Assembly: GCF_033954835.1 (NCBI RefSeq)
Contig: NZ_CP121471.1
Location: forward strand, 1-64,000
Reading direction: 5' to 3'
Length of the DNA: 64,000 nucleotides
Source: Thiorhodovibrio frisius
GTDB lineage: Bacteria; Pseudomonadota; Gammaproteobacteria; Chromatiales; Chromatiaceae
Both the position numbers and the translations under genes were made by a program. Shown here in pieces: positions 12,215-21,105 of the stretch (position 1 is the stretch's first letter; each line of letters opens with the position of its first letter). The notes beneath the pieces are model-generated. The model was given only the letters and a program-made list of their open reading frames with translations. It was not told where the DNA came from and did not search any database.

Positions 12215-12871
12215 TTACAGAAATCCATGACGCGCAAGGAGTTCTTTGCTGAGGGAGGAGCCGTCGCGCGTGCACGAATGCGGACCCAGCATCAGGCGCT
12301 CAAGGTAGCGGGCAACCAAGTCAACCTCGACATTCACCCGCCATCCGTTGCGATAGTGAGCAACAGTGGTCATCTGTCTGGTATGGGGAACAATATTTAA
12401 CGAAAACAGACTTCCGGTGATGTCGTTCACCGTCAGGCTGATTCCATCGATAGCAATCGAGCCTTTGCGTGCAATGTAGGGCGCCAACTCAGCCGGCGCG
12501 TGAATCTGCAATCTGAGAGAGCGCGCGTCCTCATGCACGTCAACCAGGGTACCCACACCATCGACATGGCCGCTCACCAGATGACCGCCGAGCGGTGTGG
12601 CAAGAGTTAGCGCGCGCTCAAGGTTGACCGCGCTACCAGCGGAGATGTCGCCCAAAGTCGTCAGCGACAGTGTTTCACGTGAAACATCGGCGCTGAAACC
12701 ATCCGACATCAAACCGACCAGGGTCAGACAAACGCCATTGACAGCGATACTGTCGCCAATCTGGGTCTGCTTGAGATCAAACTCCGGACACTGAATCGAC
12801 AACCGCGCATCGCCTTCACGTTTTTCAACGCGAGCAATCCGTCCCATGGCCTGGATGATGCCGGTAAACAC
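12215..12871 (-). CDS. ribE: Riboflavin synthase alpha chain
   Basis: Dismutates two lumazine molecules to riboflavin. The 218-residue product has the duplicated barrel of the family. It begins MFTGIIQAMGRI, with the first repeat ending in LGGHLVSGHVDG and the second containing GSIAIDGISLTVND. It follows prk by two bases on the same strand and precedes ribBX. Codons for DVSRETL overlap a perfect parS palindrome at 12671-12686, so this part of the gene may be under selection for two roles. Confidence 0.96.
   Translation of the reverse strand: MFTGIIQAMGRIARVEKREGDARLSIQCPEFDLKQTQIGDSIAVNGVCLTLVGLMSDGFSADVSRETLSLTTLGDISAGSAVNLERALTLATPLGGHLVSGHVDGVGTLVDVHEDARSLRLQIHAPAELAPYIARKGSIAIDGISLTVNDITGSLFSLNIVPHTRQMTTVAHYRNGWRVNVEVDLVARYLERLMLGPHSCTRDGSSLSKELLARHGFL
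12671..12686. promoter_or_regulatory. Perfect parS centromere site inside ribE
   Basis: TGTTTCACGTGAAACA is a perfect 16-base palindrome and an exact parS consensus. It lies about 12.7 kb from dnaA, within the coding sequence of riboflavin synthase, in a position that encodes DVSRET. It is expected to load ParB for origin segregation. parA and parB themselves are not in the window. Confidence 0.85.
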
Positions 12872-12873
12872 GT

Positions 12874-13764
12874 TCAGACGTTGCGCGCGTCCATCATCCG
12901 CTCGATGATGGGTTGCAGAATCACTTCCATCGCAAAGCCCATTTTGCCGCCGGGGACAACCATGGTGTTGCGCCGAGTCATGAAAGAGTCGTGAATCATG
13001 CTCAGAAGATAAGGGAAATCGATGTGCAATTGTTCCGGATCGCGAAAGCGGATGATCACAAAGCTTTCATCAGGGAGCGGAATATCGCGCGCAATAAAGG
13101 GGTTGGAGGTGTCCACCGTTGGCACTCGTTGGAAGTTGATATCCGTGAGGGAAAACTGCGGGGTGATGTGGCGAATGTAATCTGGCATGCGCCGCATGAT
13201 GGTATCGACAATAGCCTCTGCCGAGTAGCCACGCTCAAGATTATCCCGATGAATTTTCTGAATCCACTCCAGATTGACAATAGGCACCACACCGACTCCA
13301 AGGTCGACATGCTGAGCAACATTGTCTTCTTCAGTGACCACCAGCCCATGCAGGCCTTCGTAAAACAGCAGGTCGGTACCACTCTCGAGATCATTCCAGG
13401 GTGTGAACTCCCCCGCCTTGAGTTGCGTGCCCAGCTGCTCGTTATGGTGGGCTGCCTCCTCGTCGCTGTGCAGATAATAGCGACGCTTGCCCATGCCGGT
13501 ATCCCCATAGGTTTGGAATAGCTCTGCAAGCAGGTCGAAACTGTTTGCTTCCGGTCCAAAATGGCTGAGATTCCGTCCTTCCGCCGCTGCTTTGGCCATT
13601 TCCGCCTTCATCTCAACGCGGTTGTAGCGGTGAAAGCTGTCGCCCTCAATCACAGCGGATCGGATTCCGTCGCGGTGAAAAATATGCTCGAATGCGCGCT
13701 TGACTGTGGTTGTGCCGGCGCCTGACGAGCCCGTGACTGCGACAATCGGATGCTTCTTCGACAT
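12874..13764 (-). CDS. prk: Phosphoribulokinase, class I (proteobacterial)
   Basis: Phosphorylates ribulose 5-phosphate to ribulose 1,5-bisphosphate, the CO2 acceptor of the Calvin cycle. The 296-residue length and sequence fit the octameric proteobacterial class. The P-loop variant VTGSSGAGTTTVK is at residues 10-22, followed by EGDSFHRYNR near 40 and FYEGLHGLV near 132. It implies CO2 fixation by the host, although no RuBisCO large subunit is in the window. It is the first gene of the minus-strand run prk-ribE-ribBX-ribH-nusB-thiL and is divergent from the yjbQ/RuBisCO-like pair. Confidence 0.95.
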   Translation of the reverse strand: MSKKHPIVAVTGSSGAGTTTVKRAFEHIFHRDGIRSAVIEGDSFHRYNRVEMKAEMAKAAAEGRNLSHFGPEANSFDLLAELFQTYGDTGMGKRRYYLHSDEEAAHHNEQLGTQLKAGEFTPWNDLESGTDLLFYEGLHGLVVTEEDNVAQHVDLGVGVVPIVNLEWIQKIHRDNLERGYSAEAIVDTIMRRMPDYIRHITPQFSLTDINFQRVPTVDTSNPFIARDIPLPDESFVIIRFRDPEQLHIDFPYLLSMIHDSFMTRRNTMVVPGGKMGFAMEVILQPIIERMMDARNV

Positions 13765-13889
13765 AAATGACTCCCGTCGTTGTAATTATTCCAAATCAGG
13801 AAGGTGGATCGATATGCGCCCGGAACCAGCGCCCGAACCCGCCACTATACCATGAGCCGCCCAGGTGAAGCCCCAAGAGGATGACGAAA

Positions 13890-14318
13890 ATGCAAATGGT
13901 GCTGGATGAACTCACGCTCGCCACTCACCACCCGATCGAGATTATTGATGTTGGCCAGCAGGTGCGCGAGCGCTGCAACCGCGCCGGCATTCGCTCTGGT
14001 CTTGCCACGCTCATTTCGCGCCACACCACGGCCCGCGTCAACCTAAACGAGCGCGAGCCACAATTACAGCAGGATATGCTGACCTTCCTGAAGCGCTTCA
14101 TCCCGCGTGATGGCGATTACCAGCACAACATCGCCCCGGTCGATGATCGCGACAATGCCCATGCGCATCTGCTCGGGCTCTTTATGAACGCCTCCGAAAG
14201 TATTCCCATTGTTGATGGCGAGTTGCTGCTTGGAGAGTGGCAGTCGGTGTTTTTTGTCGAACTCGACGGTCCGCGGCCGTCGCGTACTCTCACGCTCCAG
14301 TTTCTAGGCCAGGATTGA
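13890..14318 (+). CDS. yjbQ: YjbQ/UPF0047 family protein
   Basis: Small single-domain protein of the YjbQ (UPF0047) family, about 142 residues. The family has been reported to have weak thiamine-phosphate synthase activity, but its main role is unsettled. Family hallmarks are visible: SRHTTARVNLNERE near residue 45, the HAHLLGLFMNASE stretch near 95, and GEWQSVFFVELDGPR near the end. The ATG at 13890 is chosen because AAGAGG at 13875-13880 is well spaced from it; an in-frame ATG at 13881 directly abuts that sequence. Its stop is three bases before the RuBisCO-like gene, so the two are probably co-transcribed. Confidence 0.85.
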   Translation: MQMVLDELTLATHHPIEIIDVGQQVRERCNRAGIRSGLATLISRHTTARVNLNEREPQLQQDMLTFLKRFIPRDGDYQHNIAPVDDRDNAHAHLLGLFMNASESIPIVDGELLLGEWQSVFFVELDGPRPSRTLTLQFLGQD

Positions 14319-14321
14319 ACA

Positions 14322-15617
14322 ATGAAAGCATCCGACGCACGCGCCTTTTTTGCCTCGCCCGAGTCTCTTGCGCTCGACGACTATTTGTTGCTCGACTACG
14401 TTTTCGAGTGTCAGGACGACCCGGAACTGGCCGCTGCCCATCTTTGCAGCGAGCAATCCACGGCACAATGGAAGCGAGTCGATGTGAGCGAAGATTATCG
14501 CCCGCGCTTTGCCGCAAAAGTTCTGGACCTCAACATAGAGCCGGTTCCCACGGGGTTTTCCGTGCCCATGCCGGAGTTTGGCGATCAGCAAGTCCATCGC
14601 TGCCGAATCCGCATTGCTCATCCGCATGCCAACTTCGGCCCCCGACTGCCAAACCTGCTCAGCGCGGTGCTTGGTGAGGGCGCCTTTTTCGCCCCCGGGA
14701 TTCCGCTCATCAAGCTGCTTGATATTGCGTTCCCAGATGCATTCCTGAGCGCCTTTCAGGGGCCGCGGTTCGGCATTGGGGGCATCCGCGAGCAGCTTAA
14801 GGTGTTTGACCGGCCCATATTCTTTGGCGTTATCAAGCCCAACATCGGCCTTCCGCCAGAACCATTCGCCGAACTGGCGTATGAGGCTTGGCGGGGCGGA
14901 CTCGATATCGCCAAGGACGACGAGATGCTGGCCGACCCGGACTGGTCGCCGTTGGCCGAGCGCGCTCGGCTGCTTGGCGCCGCACGCAGGCGAGCCGAGC
15001 AGGAAACCGGTGTGCCCAAGATCTATCTCGCCAATATCACCGACGAGGTGGATCGGCTGCTTGAACTGCACGATACCGCAGTGGCTGCCGGTGCCGGTGC
15101 GGTCATGCTCAACGCCTGGCCCACGGGATTGAGTGCCGCGCGCATGCTCCGCCAACACACCAAGGTACCCTTGGTGGCGCATTTTCCGGTGATCGCGGCC
15201 ATGAGCCGACTGCCGTTTTATGGCGTGCATAGCCGAGTGCTGACCAAGCTGCAACGTCTCGCCGGCTTTGATGTCATCATCATGCCCGGATTCGGCAACC
15301 GCATGATGACCCCCGCCGAGGAAGTGCGTGCCTGCATCCATGCCTGTGTTGATCCAGCTTTCGGCCAACTCAAGCCCAGTCTGCCGGTACCCGGTGGCAG
15401 CGACTCAGCCGCCACCCTCGAGTCCGTACATGCTCAGGTTGGCAGCGCGGATTTTGGCTTCGTTCCAGGCCGTGGCGTCTTCAGCCACCCGCAGGGTCCT
15501 GCCGCCGGAGCCACAAGCCTGCATCAAGCCTGGCAGGCCATCAGCGCCGGAGTGCCAGTCGCGGAGGCGGCCGAGCAGCAATCCGAGCTGAAAGCCGCGT
15601 TAGCCACCTTTGGTTGA
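14322..15617 (+). CDS. RuBisCO-like protein (form IV)
   Basis: Large-subunit homologue, 431 residues, that is not expected to fix CO2. The carbamylation and metal site is kept in [11 protein letters not shown] (Lys near residue 198, followed by D-D-E). In the loop that normally reads IKPKLG this protein reads FGVIKPNIG, so the second catalytic lysine is replaced by Asn. The histidine motif before loop 6 is replaced by FPVIAAM, and loop 6 is altered. It ends with [20 protein letters not shown], a recognisable phosphate-binding segment. The pattern resembles form IV proteins of phototrophic sulfur bacteria, whose reaction is unknown. Co-directional with yjbQ; the 3' end overlaps yggX. Confidence 0.9.
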   Translation: MKASDARAFFASPESLALDDYLLLDYVFECQDDPELAAAHLCSEQSTAQWKRVDVSEDYRPRFAAKVLDLNIEPVPTGFSVPMPEFGDQQVHRCRIRIAHPHANFGPRLPNLLSAVLGEGAFFAPGIPLIKLLDIAFPDAFLSAFQGPRFGIGGIREQLKVFDRPIFFGVIKPNIGLPPEPFAELAYEAWRGGLDIAKDDEMLADPDWSPLAERARLLGAARRRAEQETGVPKIYLANITDEVDRLLELHDTAVAAGAGAVMLNAWPTGLSAARMLRQHTKVPLVAHFPVIAAMSRLPFYGVHSRVLTKLQRLAGFDVIIMPGFGNRMMTPAEEVRACIHACVDPAFGQLKPSLPVPGGSDSAATLESVHAQVGSADFGFVPGRGVFSHPQGPAAGATSLHQAWQAISAGVPVAEAAEQQSELKAALATFG

Positions 15618-15881
15618 TGGTGGCACAAAACCCTCGGGTACCTCGGCTCCGTCGCCAAAGAAAAATTGCTCCATCTGTTGCTCAAGAAAGCGACGTGCCT
15701 TGGGGTCCATCGGGCTCAGCCGATTTTCGTTAATCAGCATTGTCTGATGCTTCAGCCAACTGCCCCAGGCCTCTTTGGACACCTGCTCGAAAATACGCTG
15801 CCCAAGAGGGCCAGGATAGGGAAGACGCTCAAGGCCCTCGGCCTCACGCCCGAGTTTGATGCACTGGACCATGCGGGACAT
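15600..15881 (-). CDS. yggX: YggX-type iron-sulfur trafficking protein
   Basis: Small cytoplasmic protein (93 residues) linked in enteric bacteria to iron handling and protection of Fe-S clusters from oxidation. The N terminus ([21 protein letters not shown] with the family cysteine), the [11 protein letters not shown] segment and the MEQFFFG motif identify it. ATG at 15881 with GGAGGTG about seven bases upstream. The last codons overlap the end of the RuBisCO-like gene tail to tail by 18 bases. It is downstream of mutY on the same strand, the usual mutY-yggX order, but a palindromic repeat separates them. Confidence 0.93.
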   Translation of the reverse strand: MSRMVQCIKLGREAEGLERLPYPGPLGQRIFEQVSKEAWGSWLKHQTMLINENRLSPMDPKARRFLEQQMEQFFFGDGAEVPEGFVPPSTKGG

Positions 15882-15918
15882 AGGACACCTCCAATAAACA
15901 AATCGTAAATGGTTGTCG

Positions 15919-16025
15919 GTTCTGGGCCGGGTGACGGCCACGGGGGTCTCGGCGGCAGGACGCCGCCGCGAAGCCTACAGGGAAGTATTCACGGCGTCCC
16001 CCGTGGCCGTCACCCGGCCCAGAAC
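15919..16025. repeat. 107-bp intergenic element with 28-bp perfect inverted repeats
   Basis: Bases 15919-15946 and 15998-16025 are perfect inverted complements over 28 positions (beginning GTTCTGGGCCGGGTGACG). Within the 51-base middle, GGCGGC and GCCGCC form a second, smaller hairpin. The transcript would form a very stable cruciform-like stem. It lies between mutY and yggX. I infer a dispersed palindromic repeat or MITE-like element; only one copy is in the window. Confidence 0.7.
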
Positions 16026-16073
16026 AAGCCGCAATCTGAAAGGCTGTCGGTAGAAGCATCATTGCAATGAAAA

Positions 16074-17186
16074 TCAAAGATCCGCCGCCAGTAGCTCCAG
16101 CAGCAGCGCTTTTACGGGTGCGGGTATAGCCATCTTTGATGCGGACTCAAGGGCCATCCAAAGGCGGGCGTCGTCTTCTCCCACCCTGTCTGCCAAGGCC
16201 GCGATGGCCAGCCGTTCCGGATGAATATCCAACTGGAAGTGGGAAAAGGAATGCCGCCTGTTCGCCAGCTTTTCAACCCGATTCGCCGCCTGACCAAGAT
16301 GTTGCGCGCACCAGTCGGCGCTGCTTTCTTGCAGCGCGACCTCCGGTAATGTCCACAGACCGCCCCAGAGTCCGGTGGGCGGTCGCTGCTCGAGCAAAAT
16401 CCGGCCGTCAGAATCTTGCACCAGCAGCCAGCGGGTTGCGCGCCTGGGCAAGGGTCGTCTGGGTTTAGACTCGGGATAACGCCGCACGCTGTCAGTGCCC
16501 AGAGCCAAGCAGTGCCGGCTGAGCGGACAAGGGTCGCAGTCTGGCGCAGTGCGCGTGCAGACCGTGGCGCCAAGGTCCATCATCCCCTGATTGTAGGCCC
16601 CGGCAGCGCTCAGACGGCCGGGTTGCATTTGCGTCGAGCCGACCCGGTTTGCGGCAGCCAGAAGGTCATCCGCCAATACCCACAGGCGTTTTTGCACCCG
16701 ACTAGCTCCAGGCCAGCCTGCAATCGCAAAACAGCGTGCCAGTACCCGTTTGACATTACCATCGAGGATCGCATGCGCCTGGCCACCCGCCAGCGACAGA
16801 ATGGCACCTGCGGTGGAACGCCCAATGCCCGGCAGCGCCATCAGCAACTCAAGCTCTTGTGGCAACATGCCTCCATGTTGATCGATAACCACGCGTGCCG
16901 CACGATGCAAATTGCGCGCGCGGGCATAGTAACCAAGACCGGCCCAGAGTTGCAGAACCTCATCGGGTTCAGCTTTCGCGAGCGCGGAAACGCTTGGAAA
17001 GCGCCCCATAAAGCGCTCAAAATACGGAATCACAACAGCAACTTGCGTCTGCTGTAGCATCACCTCGGACACCCACACCCTATAAGGCGTGGGTTCAAGC
17101 TGCCAGGGAAGATTCTTGCGGCCAAAATGCGCAAACCACTCCAGCACCGCGTTAGCAAAAGCCTCGGGCAGCCAGGCAGCGGTCAT
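16074..17186 (-). CDS. mutY: Adenine DNA glycosylase MutY
   Basis: Removes adenine mispaired with 8-oxoguanine. The 370-residue product has the helix-hairpin-helix [19 protein letters not shown], the catalytic region [16 protein letters not shown], the Fe-S cysteine cluster [17 protein letters not shown], and a C-terminal NUDIX-like domain that recognises 8-oxoG. ATG at 17186 is preferred over a TTG nine codons upstream. Followed downstream by yggX, as in E. coli. Confidence 0.95.
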   Translation of the reverse strand: MTAAWLPEAFANAVLEWFAHFGRKNLPWQLEPTPYRVWVSEVMLQQTQVAVVIPYFERFMGRFPSVSALAKAEPDEVLQLWAGLGYYARARNLHRAARVVIDQHGGMLPQELELLMALPGIGRSTAGAILSLAGGQAHAILDGNVKRVLARCFAIAGWPGASRVQKRLWVLADDLLAAANRVGSTQMQPGRLSAAGAYNQGMMDLGATVCTRTAPDCDPCPLSRHCLALGTDSVRRYPESKPRRPLPRRATRWLLVQDSDGRILLEQRPPTGLWGGLWTLPEVALQESSADWCAQHLGQAANRVEKLANRRHSFSHFQLDIHPERLAIAALADRVGEDDARLWMALESASKMAIPAPVKALLLELLAADL

Positions 17187-17223
17187 GGCATCAGTGCGGG
17201 GAGTAGATAGCAAGAGCGGGAAG

Positions 17224-17297
17224 TGGAGCGGGCGATGGGAATCGAACCCACATTGGAGGCTTGGGAAGCCCCTGTTCTACCATTGAACTACGCCCGC
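17224..17297 (-). tRNA. tRNA-Gly (anticodon CCC)
   Basis: On the minus strand the sequence folds as a normal cloverleaf: acceptor arm GCGGGCG/CGCCCGC, D arm starting GTTCAATGGTAGAAC, anticodon loop TTCCCAA giving CCC, T loop TTCGATT in GTGGGTTCGATTCCCA. The discriminator is T and the terminal CCA is encoded. 74 nucleotides. It lies between mutY and the acyl-CoA synthetase gene. Confidence 0.93.
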
Positions 17298-17501
17298 AAA
17301 AAGAGTCAGCGCCGCTCTTTGTCGGAGCGGCCAGCCAAGCTGGGAGCGATGCATGCGCTGAAGCCTCGCTTGTCAATTGGCTCAGCAATTGGGATTCAGA
17401 TTTGCATCGCCAAGCCCGATTGTAGGTCCGCGCGAGCGGATCGGCAAGATGCGATCACCTCGGCGCCAAACAAACCCACACCGGACCATACGAAAGCTGA
17501 T

Positions 17502-19322
17502 TCAGCCGTCCAGCGCGTACATACGTTCGATCAAGTTGCGATGCTGCTCGACAACCTGATGGCGCTTGACCTTCATGGTGGGGGTCAGCAAGCCGTTGTC
17601 GATTGACCAAGGCTCAAGCGCTAGGGTGACGCGGCGAATTTTGGCATAGCCGGGAAAGTCTGCCAGCGCCTTACGCACCCGCGCTAGCATGGCCTTGATC
17701 AGGCCCTGATCATTCAAGCTCGCCGGGTCCTGTGGGTCGAGCTGGAAATCGCGAGCAAGGCTCGGCCAGAGGTCGGCATTGAGCACCAGCAGGGCGCTCA
17801 AAAAGGGCTTGCCCTCGCCAAGTACCATGGCTTGCTCAAACAGCGGATCGAGCGCAATGGCCATCTCCATATCAGCCGGCGGTACCTTCTCGCCATTGGA
17901 GAGCACCAGAATGTCCTTCAGCCGCCCGGTGATCTGAATATGGCGCCCTACCAGCCGTGCCTGATCTCCAGTGCGAAACCAGCCGTCCTTGCCCAGAACC
18001 TGCGCGGTGGCGGCCTGGTTGTTCCAGTACCCGCGCATCACCCCGGGGCCGCTGACCAGGAGTTCGTCAAGTTCACTAATGCGCACCTGCACGCCGCCTA
18101 GCGGGATGCCGACCGTCTCTGGGCGGTTGTCCTCAAGTGGATTGACACTTACCACCGGGCTGGTTTCGGTCAGACCATAGCCCTGAATTAACGGCAGCCC
18201 CAGGCCAAGAAACAGTCGCGCCACCTCAGGCGGGAGGGGCGCACCACCGCTAACAGCCGCGCGAATGCGCCCGCCGAGGCGTTCAAGCACCTTATCCGCA
18301 ACCAAGCGCCTGAGCACCGGCCACAGCAATAGCAGCGGATGCCAGCGCCGCCGCCCCTGAGCATGCTCAAAGGCCACCCAGCCAAAGTGCCTGGCCAGGT
18401 CAAACAGCCAGCGTGTCGGGGCCGGACGCTGGCGAATTTGTTCATGCAGACGCTGGTAGACACGCTCAAACACCCTTGGCACGGCAATAATCACCGTCGG
18501 GCGGACGTTTTTAAGATCTTCTGCCAGCTGCGTCACCGAGCGCGCGTAGGCCAGGGTGGAGCCGGCCATCATCGGCAGATAATAGCTGGCCGTGCGCTCG
18601 AGCATGTGCGACAGCGGCAGGAAGGACAGAAACACATCTTCCTGATAGACATCCAGCAGGGTCAGCGCCCCTTGTACATTACTCAGAATGTTCCCATGCG
18701 TCAGCATCACGCCTTTGGGCTTGCCGGTGGTGCCAGAGGTGTAGACGATACTGGCCAACTCATTGGGCCCGGCCGCGCGCTGGTGCCAAATCGCGCCCTC
18801 GCTCGGCAGCCAGTCACTGGCCACCACCACAGCAGGCTCTTTGGCGGCCAATGCACGGGCGTCTTTGGATGTATCGAGCAGTACCACACGCGCTGGCCAG
18901 CGTCCGTCGGTCATGACCTCGGCCAGGCGCTTCCAGCGGTATGCGTCCTGCACCAGCAATACCCTGGCAGCGCAGTCGCGGAGAATATAGGCGGCATTCT
19001 CGGCGCGGTCGTCGGTATACAGGGGCACTGTCACCAGTCCGAGTGACAGCGCCGCTTGATCGAACATCACCCATTCCGGACAATTGCGCAGTAACAGGGC
19101 GACCCGATCACCCGGTTTTAGCCCTTCACCTGCCAGCGCTTGGCGCCAGCGCGCGGCCTGCGCGGCAATCTCGGCCCAACTGAGAGATCGCCAGGCGCCA
19201 TTGGCGCGGTCGAACCACCGATAAGCCTCGCGCTCCGGGGAACGGCGCACCCGATGCAGAAAAAGCCCGTCGAGAGTGACAGCTTGGTCAACCGCAATCA
19301 GATCTTTCGACCATTGCTCCAT
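17502..19322 (-). CDS. Long-chain fatty acid-CoA ligase (AMP-forming)
   Basis: Activates a fatty acid with ATP and coenzyme A via an acyl-adenylate. The 606-residue product belongs to the FAA1/long-chain group of the AMP-binding superfamily. The P-loop-like motif YTSGTTGKPKGVMLTH is near residue 180, GYGLTETSPVVSVN is in the middle, and the hinge GWFRTGDQARL leads into the C-terminal lid domain. ATG at 19322 is preferred because GGGGAG lies just upstream; an in-frame ATG eight codons earlier is less likely. Divergent from thiS. The chain-length preference cannot be read from sequence. Confidence 0.9.
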   Translation of the reverse strand: MEQWSKDLIAVDQAVTLDGLFLHRVRRSPEREAYRWFDRANGAWRSLSWAEIAAQAARWRQALAGEGLKPGDRVALLLRNCPEWVMFDQAALSLGLVTVPLYTDDRAENAAYILRDCAARVLLVQDAYRWKRLAEVMTDGRWPARVVLLDTSKDARALAAKEPAVVVASDWLPSEGAIWHQRAAGPNELASIVYTSGTTGKPKGVMLTHGNILSNVQGALTLLDVYQEDVFLSFLPLSHMLERTASYYLPMMAGSTLAYARSVTQLAEDLKNVRPTVIIAVPRVFERVYQRLHEQIRQRPAPTRWLFDLARHFGWVAFEHAQGRRRWHPLLLLWPVLRRLVADKVLERLGGRIRAAVSGGAPLPPEVARLFLGLGLPLIQGYGLTETSPVVSVNPLEDNRPETVGIPLGGVQVRISELDELLVSGPGVMRGYWNNQAATAQVLGKDGWFRTGDQARLVGRHIQITGRLKDILVLSNGEKVPPADMEMAIALDPLFEQAMVLGEGKPFLSALLVLNADLWPSLARDFQLDPQDPASLNDQGLIKAMLARVRKALADFPGYAKIRRVTLALEPWSIDNGLLTPTMKVKRHQVVEQHRNLIERMYALDG

Positions 19323-19357
19323 TATCTGCTCCCCCGAAAACCACAAGGAAATAGTCG

Positions 19358-19558
19358 ATGCAGATCCATTTAAATGGTGAAACCCTTGAACTCAACCCAG
19401 GTGCCACAGTGCAGGCGCTGATTATCCAACAGGGACTCGCCGAGCGGCGCCTTGCGGTCGAAGTCAACCAAAGCCTCGTACCCCGCAGCCAGTTCGCGGC
19501 AAGCTCGCTAGCCGAGGGCGACCGCGTCGAGATCATTCACGCGGTTGGCGGCGGCTAA
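19358..19558 (+). CDS. thiS: Sulfur carrier protein ThiS
   Basis: Ubiquitin-like sulfur carrier for the thiazole ring of thiamine. The 66-residue protein ends in the essential Gly-Gly tail (HAVGGG), preceded by the typical EGDRVEII strand. The start MQIHLNGE fits the family. The usual neighbour thiG is missing: the next gene is a convergent globin. ThiF/ThiG/ThiE must be encoded elsewhere. It could also serve another sulfur-transfer pathway. Confidence 0.9.
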   Translation: MQIHLNGETLELNPGATVQALIIQQGLAERRLAVEVNQSLVPRSQFAASSLAEGDRVEIIHAVGGG

Positions 19559-19597
19559 GCGCCTGGGTCAGGCTTTGGTCCCTTTGGAGTCGACCTG

Positions 19598-19629
19598 AGA
19601 GCGGGCGGAACTGCCGCTGAGCCCGCTCT
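19598..19629. terminator. Hairpin between thiS and globin genes
   Basis: AGAGCGGGC (19598-19606) pairs with GCCCGCTCT (19621-19629) across a 14-base loop in the convergent spacer. There is no following T-run, so it is only a candidate terminator or stabilising hairpin. Confidence 0.35.
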
Positions 19630-19655
19630 TGGCCCGATTGGGAACCCAAAAAGGC

Positions 19656-20063
19656 TCAGCTCGCTGCGCCTTCCATCATCAGTTCGGCAAGTTCGCCATA
19701 GACGCTAATCCAGGCGCTGCGGGTCTCCGGCGTAAACTCGCTCCCAAGATGGGTGTCAAGGGTAGCGACCAGGGCATTGCGCATCTTCGGGTAATCCTCA
19801 TCTTCCACACCATAGCCGCTGTGGCGAGCGCCCATCATAATAATCACCCGATTCAGCGATGTCAGATCATCCAGGGTATCGACGGTGCGGTTGACCATGC
19901 GCATCAGCTTGTGCGCCTGCTCGTCCATCTCACCCTTGAACAGACGGCGAAGCTCCGGGTGGTCGTTAAACATGCGCTGATACAGCGCCGCCCCGACCTG
20001 CTCGGCCTGTGGTTGCAACTGCGCCCAGGAAGTGCGCACGAGGGCAATATCGTCTGATGTCAT
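19656..20063 (-). CDS. Single-domain bacterial globin
   Basis: Haem-binding globin of the Vitreoscilla haemoglobin/flavohaemoglobin class without a reductase domain, 135 residues. The start MTSDDIALVRTSWAQLQPQAEQVGAALYQRMF is typical. The conserved MGARHSGYGVEDEDY segment carries the proximal histidine near residue 86. Such proteins bind O2 or NO; the role here is not set by context. It converges with thiS and is divergent from the DjlA-type gene. Confidence 0.9.
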   Translation of the reverse strand: MTSDDIALVRTSWAQLQPQAEQVGAALYQRMFNDHPELRRLFKGEMDEQAHKLMRMVNRTVDTLDDLTSLNRVIIMMGARHSGYGVEDEDYPKMRNALVATLDTHLGSEFTPETRSAWISVYGELAELMMEGAAS

Positions 20064-20192
20064 AATAAGGGAGTCTCCCGTGAGTTTCGGTCAGCCCAGA
20101 CAAAGGGTAAGTCTGGCAGTTTATACCTGACTCGGCGCGGAATTGCCCACTCTGGGTTCAAGACAGGCAGGGAATCATCAGGATGCAAGTCC

Positions 20193-21029
20193 ATGGGTTG
20201 GATAGGTAAAGTCATTGGAGGCGTCGCCGGGCTGCTCGTCGCCGAAGCACCCGGTGCCGTGCTTGGCACCATACTCGGGCATGGTTTCGACCATGGCCTG
20301 CGCTCGCTTAGGCGCAACGGCTCGCTCTCACGCCAGGAGCGCGAGCGCGTGCAGACGGCTTTTCGCGCCGTCACCTTCAGCACCATGGGCCATGTCGCCA
20401 AAGCCGACGGTCGGGTCTCCGAGGCTGAAATCGCCATGGCCGAGGCGGCCATGACCCGTCTGCGCTTCTCCGCTGAAAAACGGCGTCAGGCCATCGCTGA
20501 CTTTAAACGCGGCAAGGCACCGGAGTTCGTTCTGGCCGAAGCGCTCACCACCTTCTGGCGCGACTGTCGCGGCAACCCCGGCCTGCTGGAAATGTTTCTG
20601 CGCTTTCAACTCCAGGCCGCCTATGCCGACGGCGCCCCCTCCTCAGCGCAGCGCCAGTTGCTCAATCAGGTGCGCCGGGCGTTGCGCATACCGGAATCCC
20701 AATTCGAGCAACTCGAGCAAATGATACTCGCCGAACGGGCCAAAGCGTCGGGAAAAACCGGTACGCGCGGCAAAAAGAAATCCCGCCGTTCCTCTCAGCA
20801 GTCGGAACCGAATGTGCTCACCCTCGCCCAGTCCTACGCCCTCTTAGGCGTCAAACCCAGCGACTCCGAGATCGTCATCAAACGCGCCTATCGGCGCCTG
20901 CGCAGCCAGCACCACCCCGACAAACTCGTCGCGCGCGGCTTGCCGGAAGAAATGCTCAAACTCGCCACAGAAAAAACCCAACAGATCCGCCAAGCCTACG
21001 AGCGCATCCAACAGGCGCGCGCAGCATAA
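20193..21029 (+). CDS. djlA: DjlA-type membrane-anchored J-domain co-chaperone
   Basis: Stimulates DnaK ATPase activity from the inner membrane. The 278-residue product has an N-terminal hydrophobic, glycine-rich membrane segment (about residues 2-32, VIGGVAGLLVAEAPGAVLG), a TerB-like helical domain (about 55-180, GHVAKADGRVSEAEI), a basic linker and a C-terminal J domain (about 212-275). The J-domain core HHPDKL retains the HPD tripeptide. Length is close to E. coli DjlA (271). ATG start. Confidence 0.88.
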   Translation: MGWIGKVIGGVAGLLVAEAPGAVLGTILGHGFDHGLRSLRRNGSLSRQERERVQTAFRAVTFSTMGHVAKADGRVSEAEIAMAEAAMTRLRFSAEKRRQAIADFKRGKAPEFVLAEALTTFWRDCRGNPGLLEMFLRFQLQAAYADGAPSSAQRQLLNQVRRALRIPESQFEQLEQMILAERAKASGKTGTRGKKKSRRSSQQSEPNVLTLAQSYALLGVKPSDSEIVIKRAYRRLRSQHHPDKLVARGLPEEMLKLATEKTQQIRQAYERIQQARAA

Positions 21030-21105
21030 CCAACCAGCGCTGGCGCACGGACAGCAGCCAAGCCTCTCCTCACCAAGGACTAAACAGTAAATACCAGGAG
21101 ATTCC

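Noticed and set aside
14304-15368. Long open frame (354 codons) on the minus strand inside the RuBisCO-like gene.
   Set aside because: It is the shadow of a G+C-rich gene; no recognisable motif and no RBS, while the plus strand encodes a well-conserved protein.
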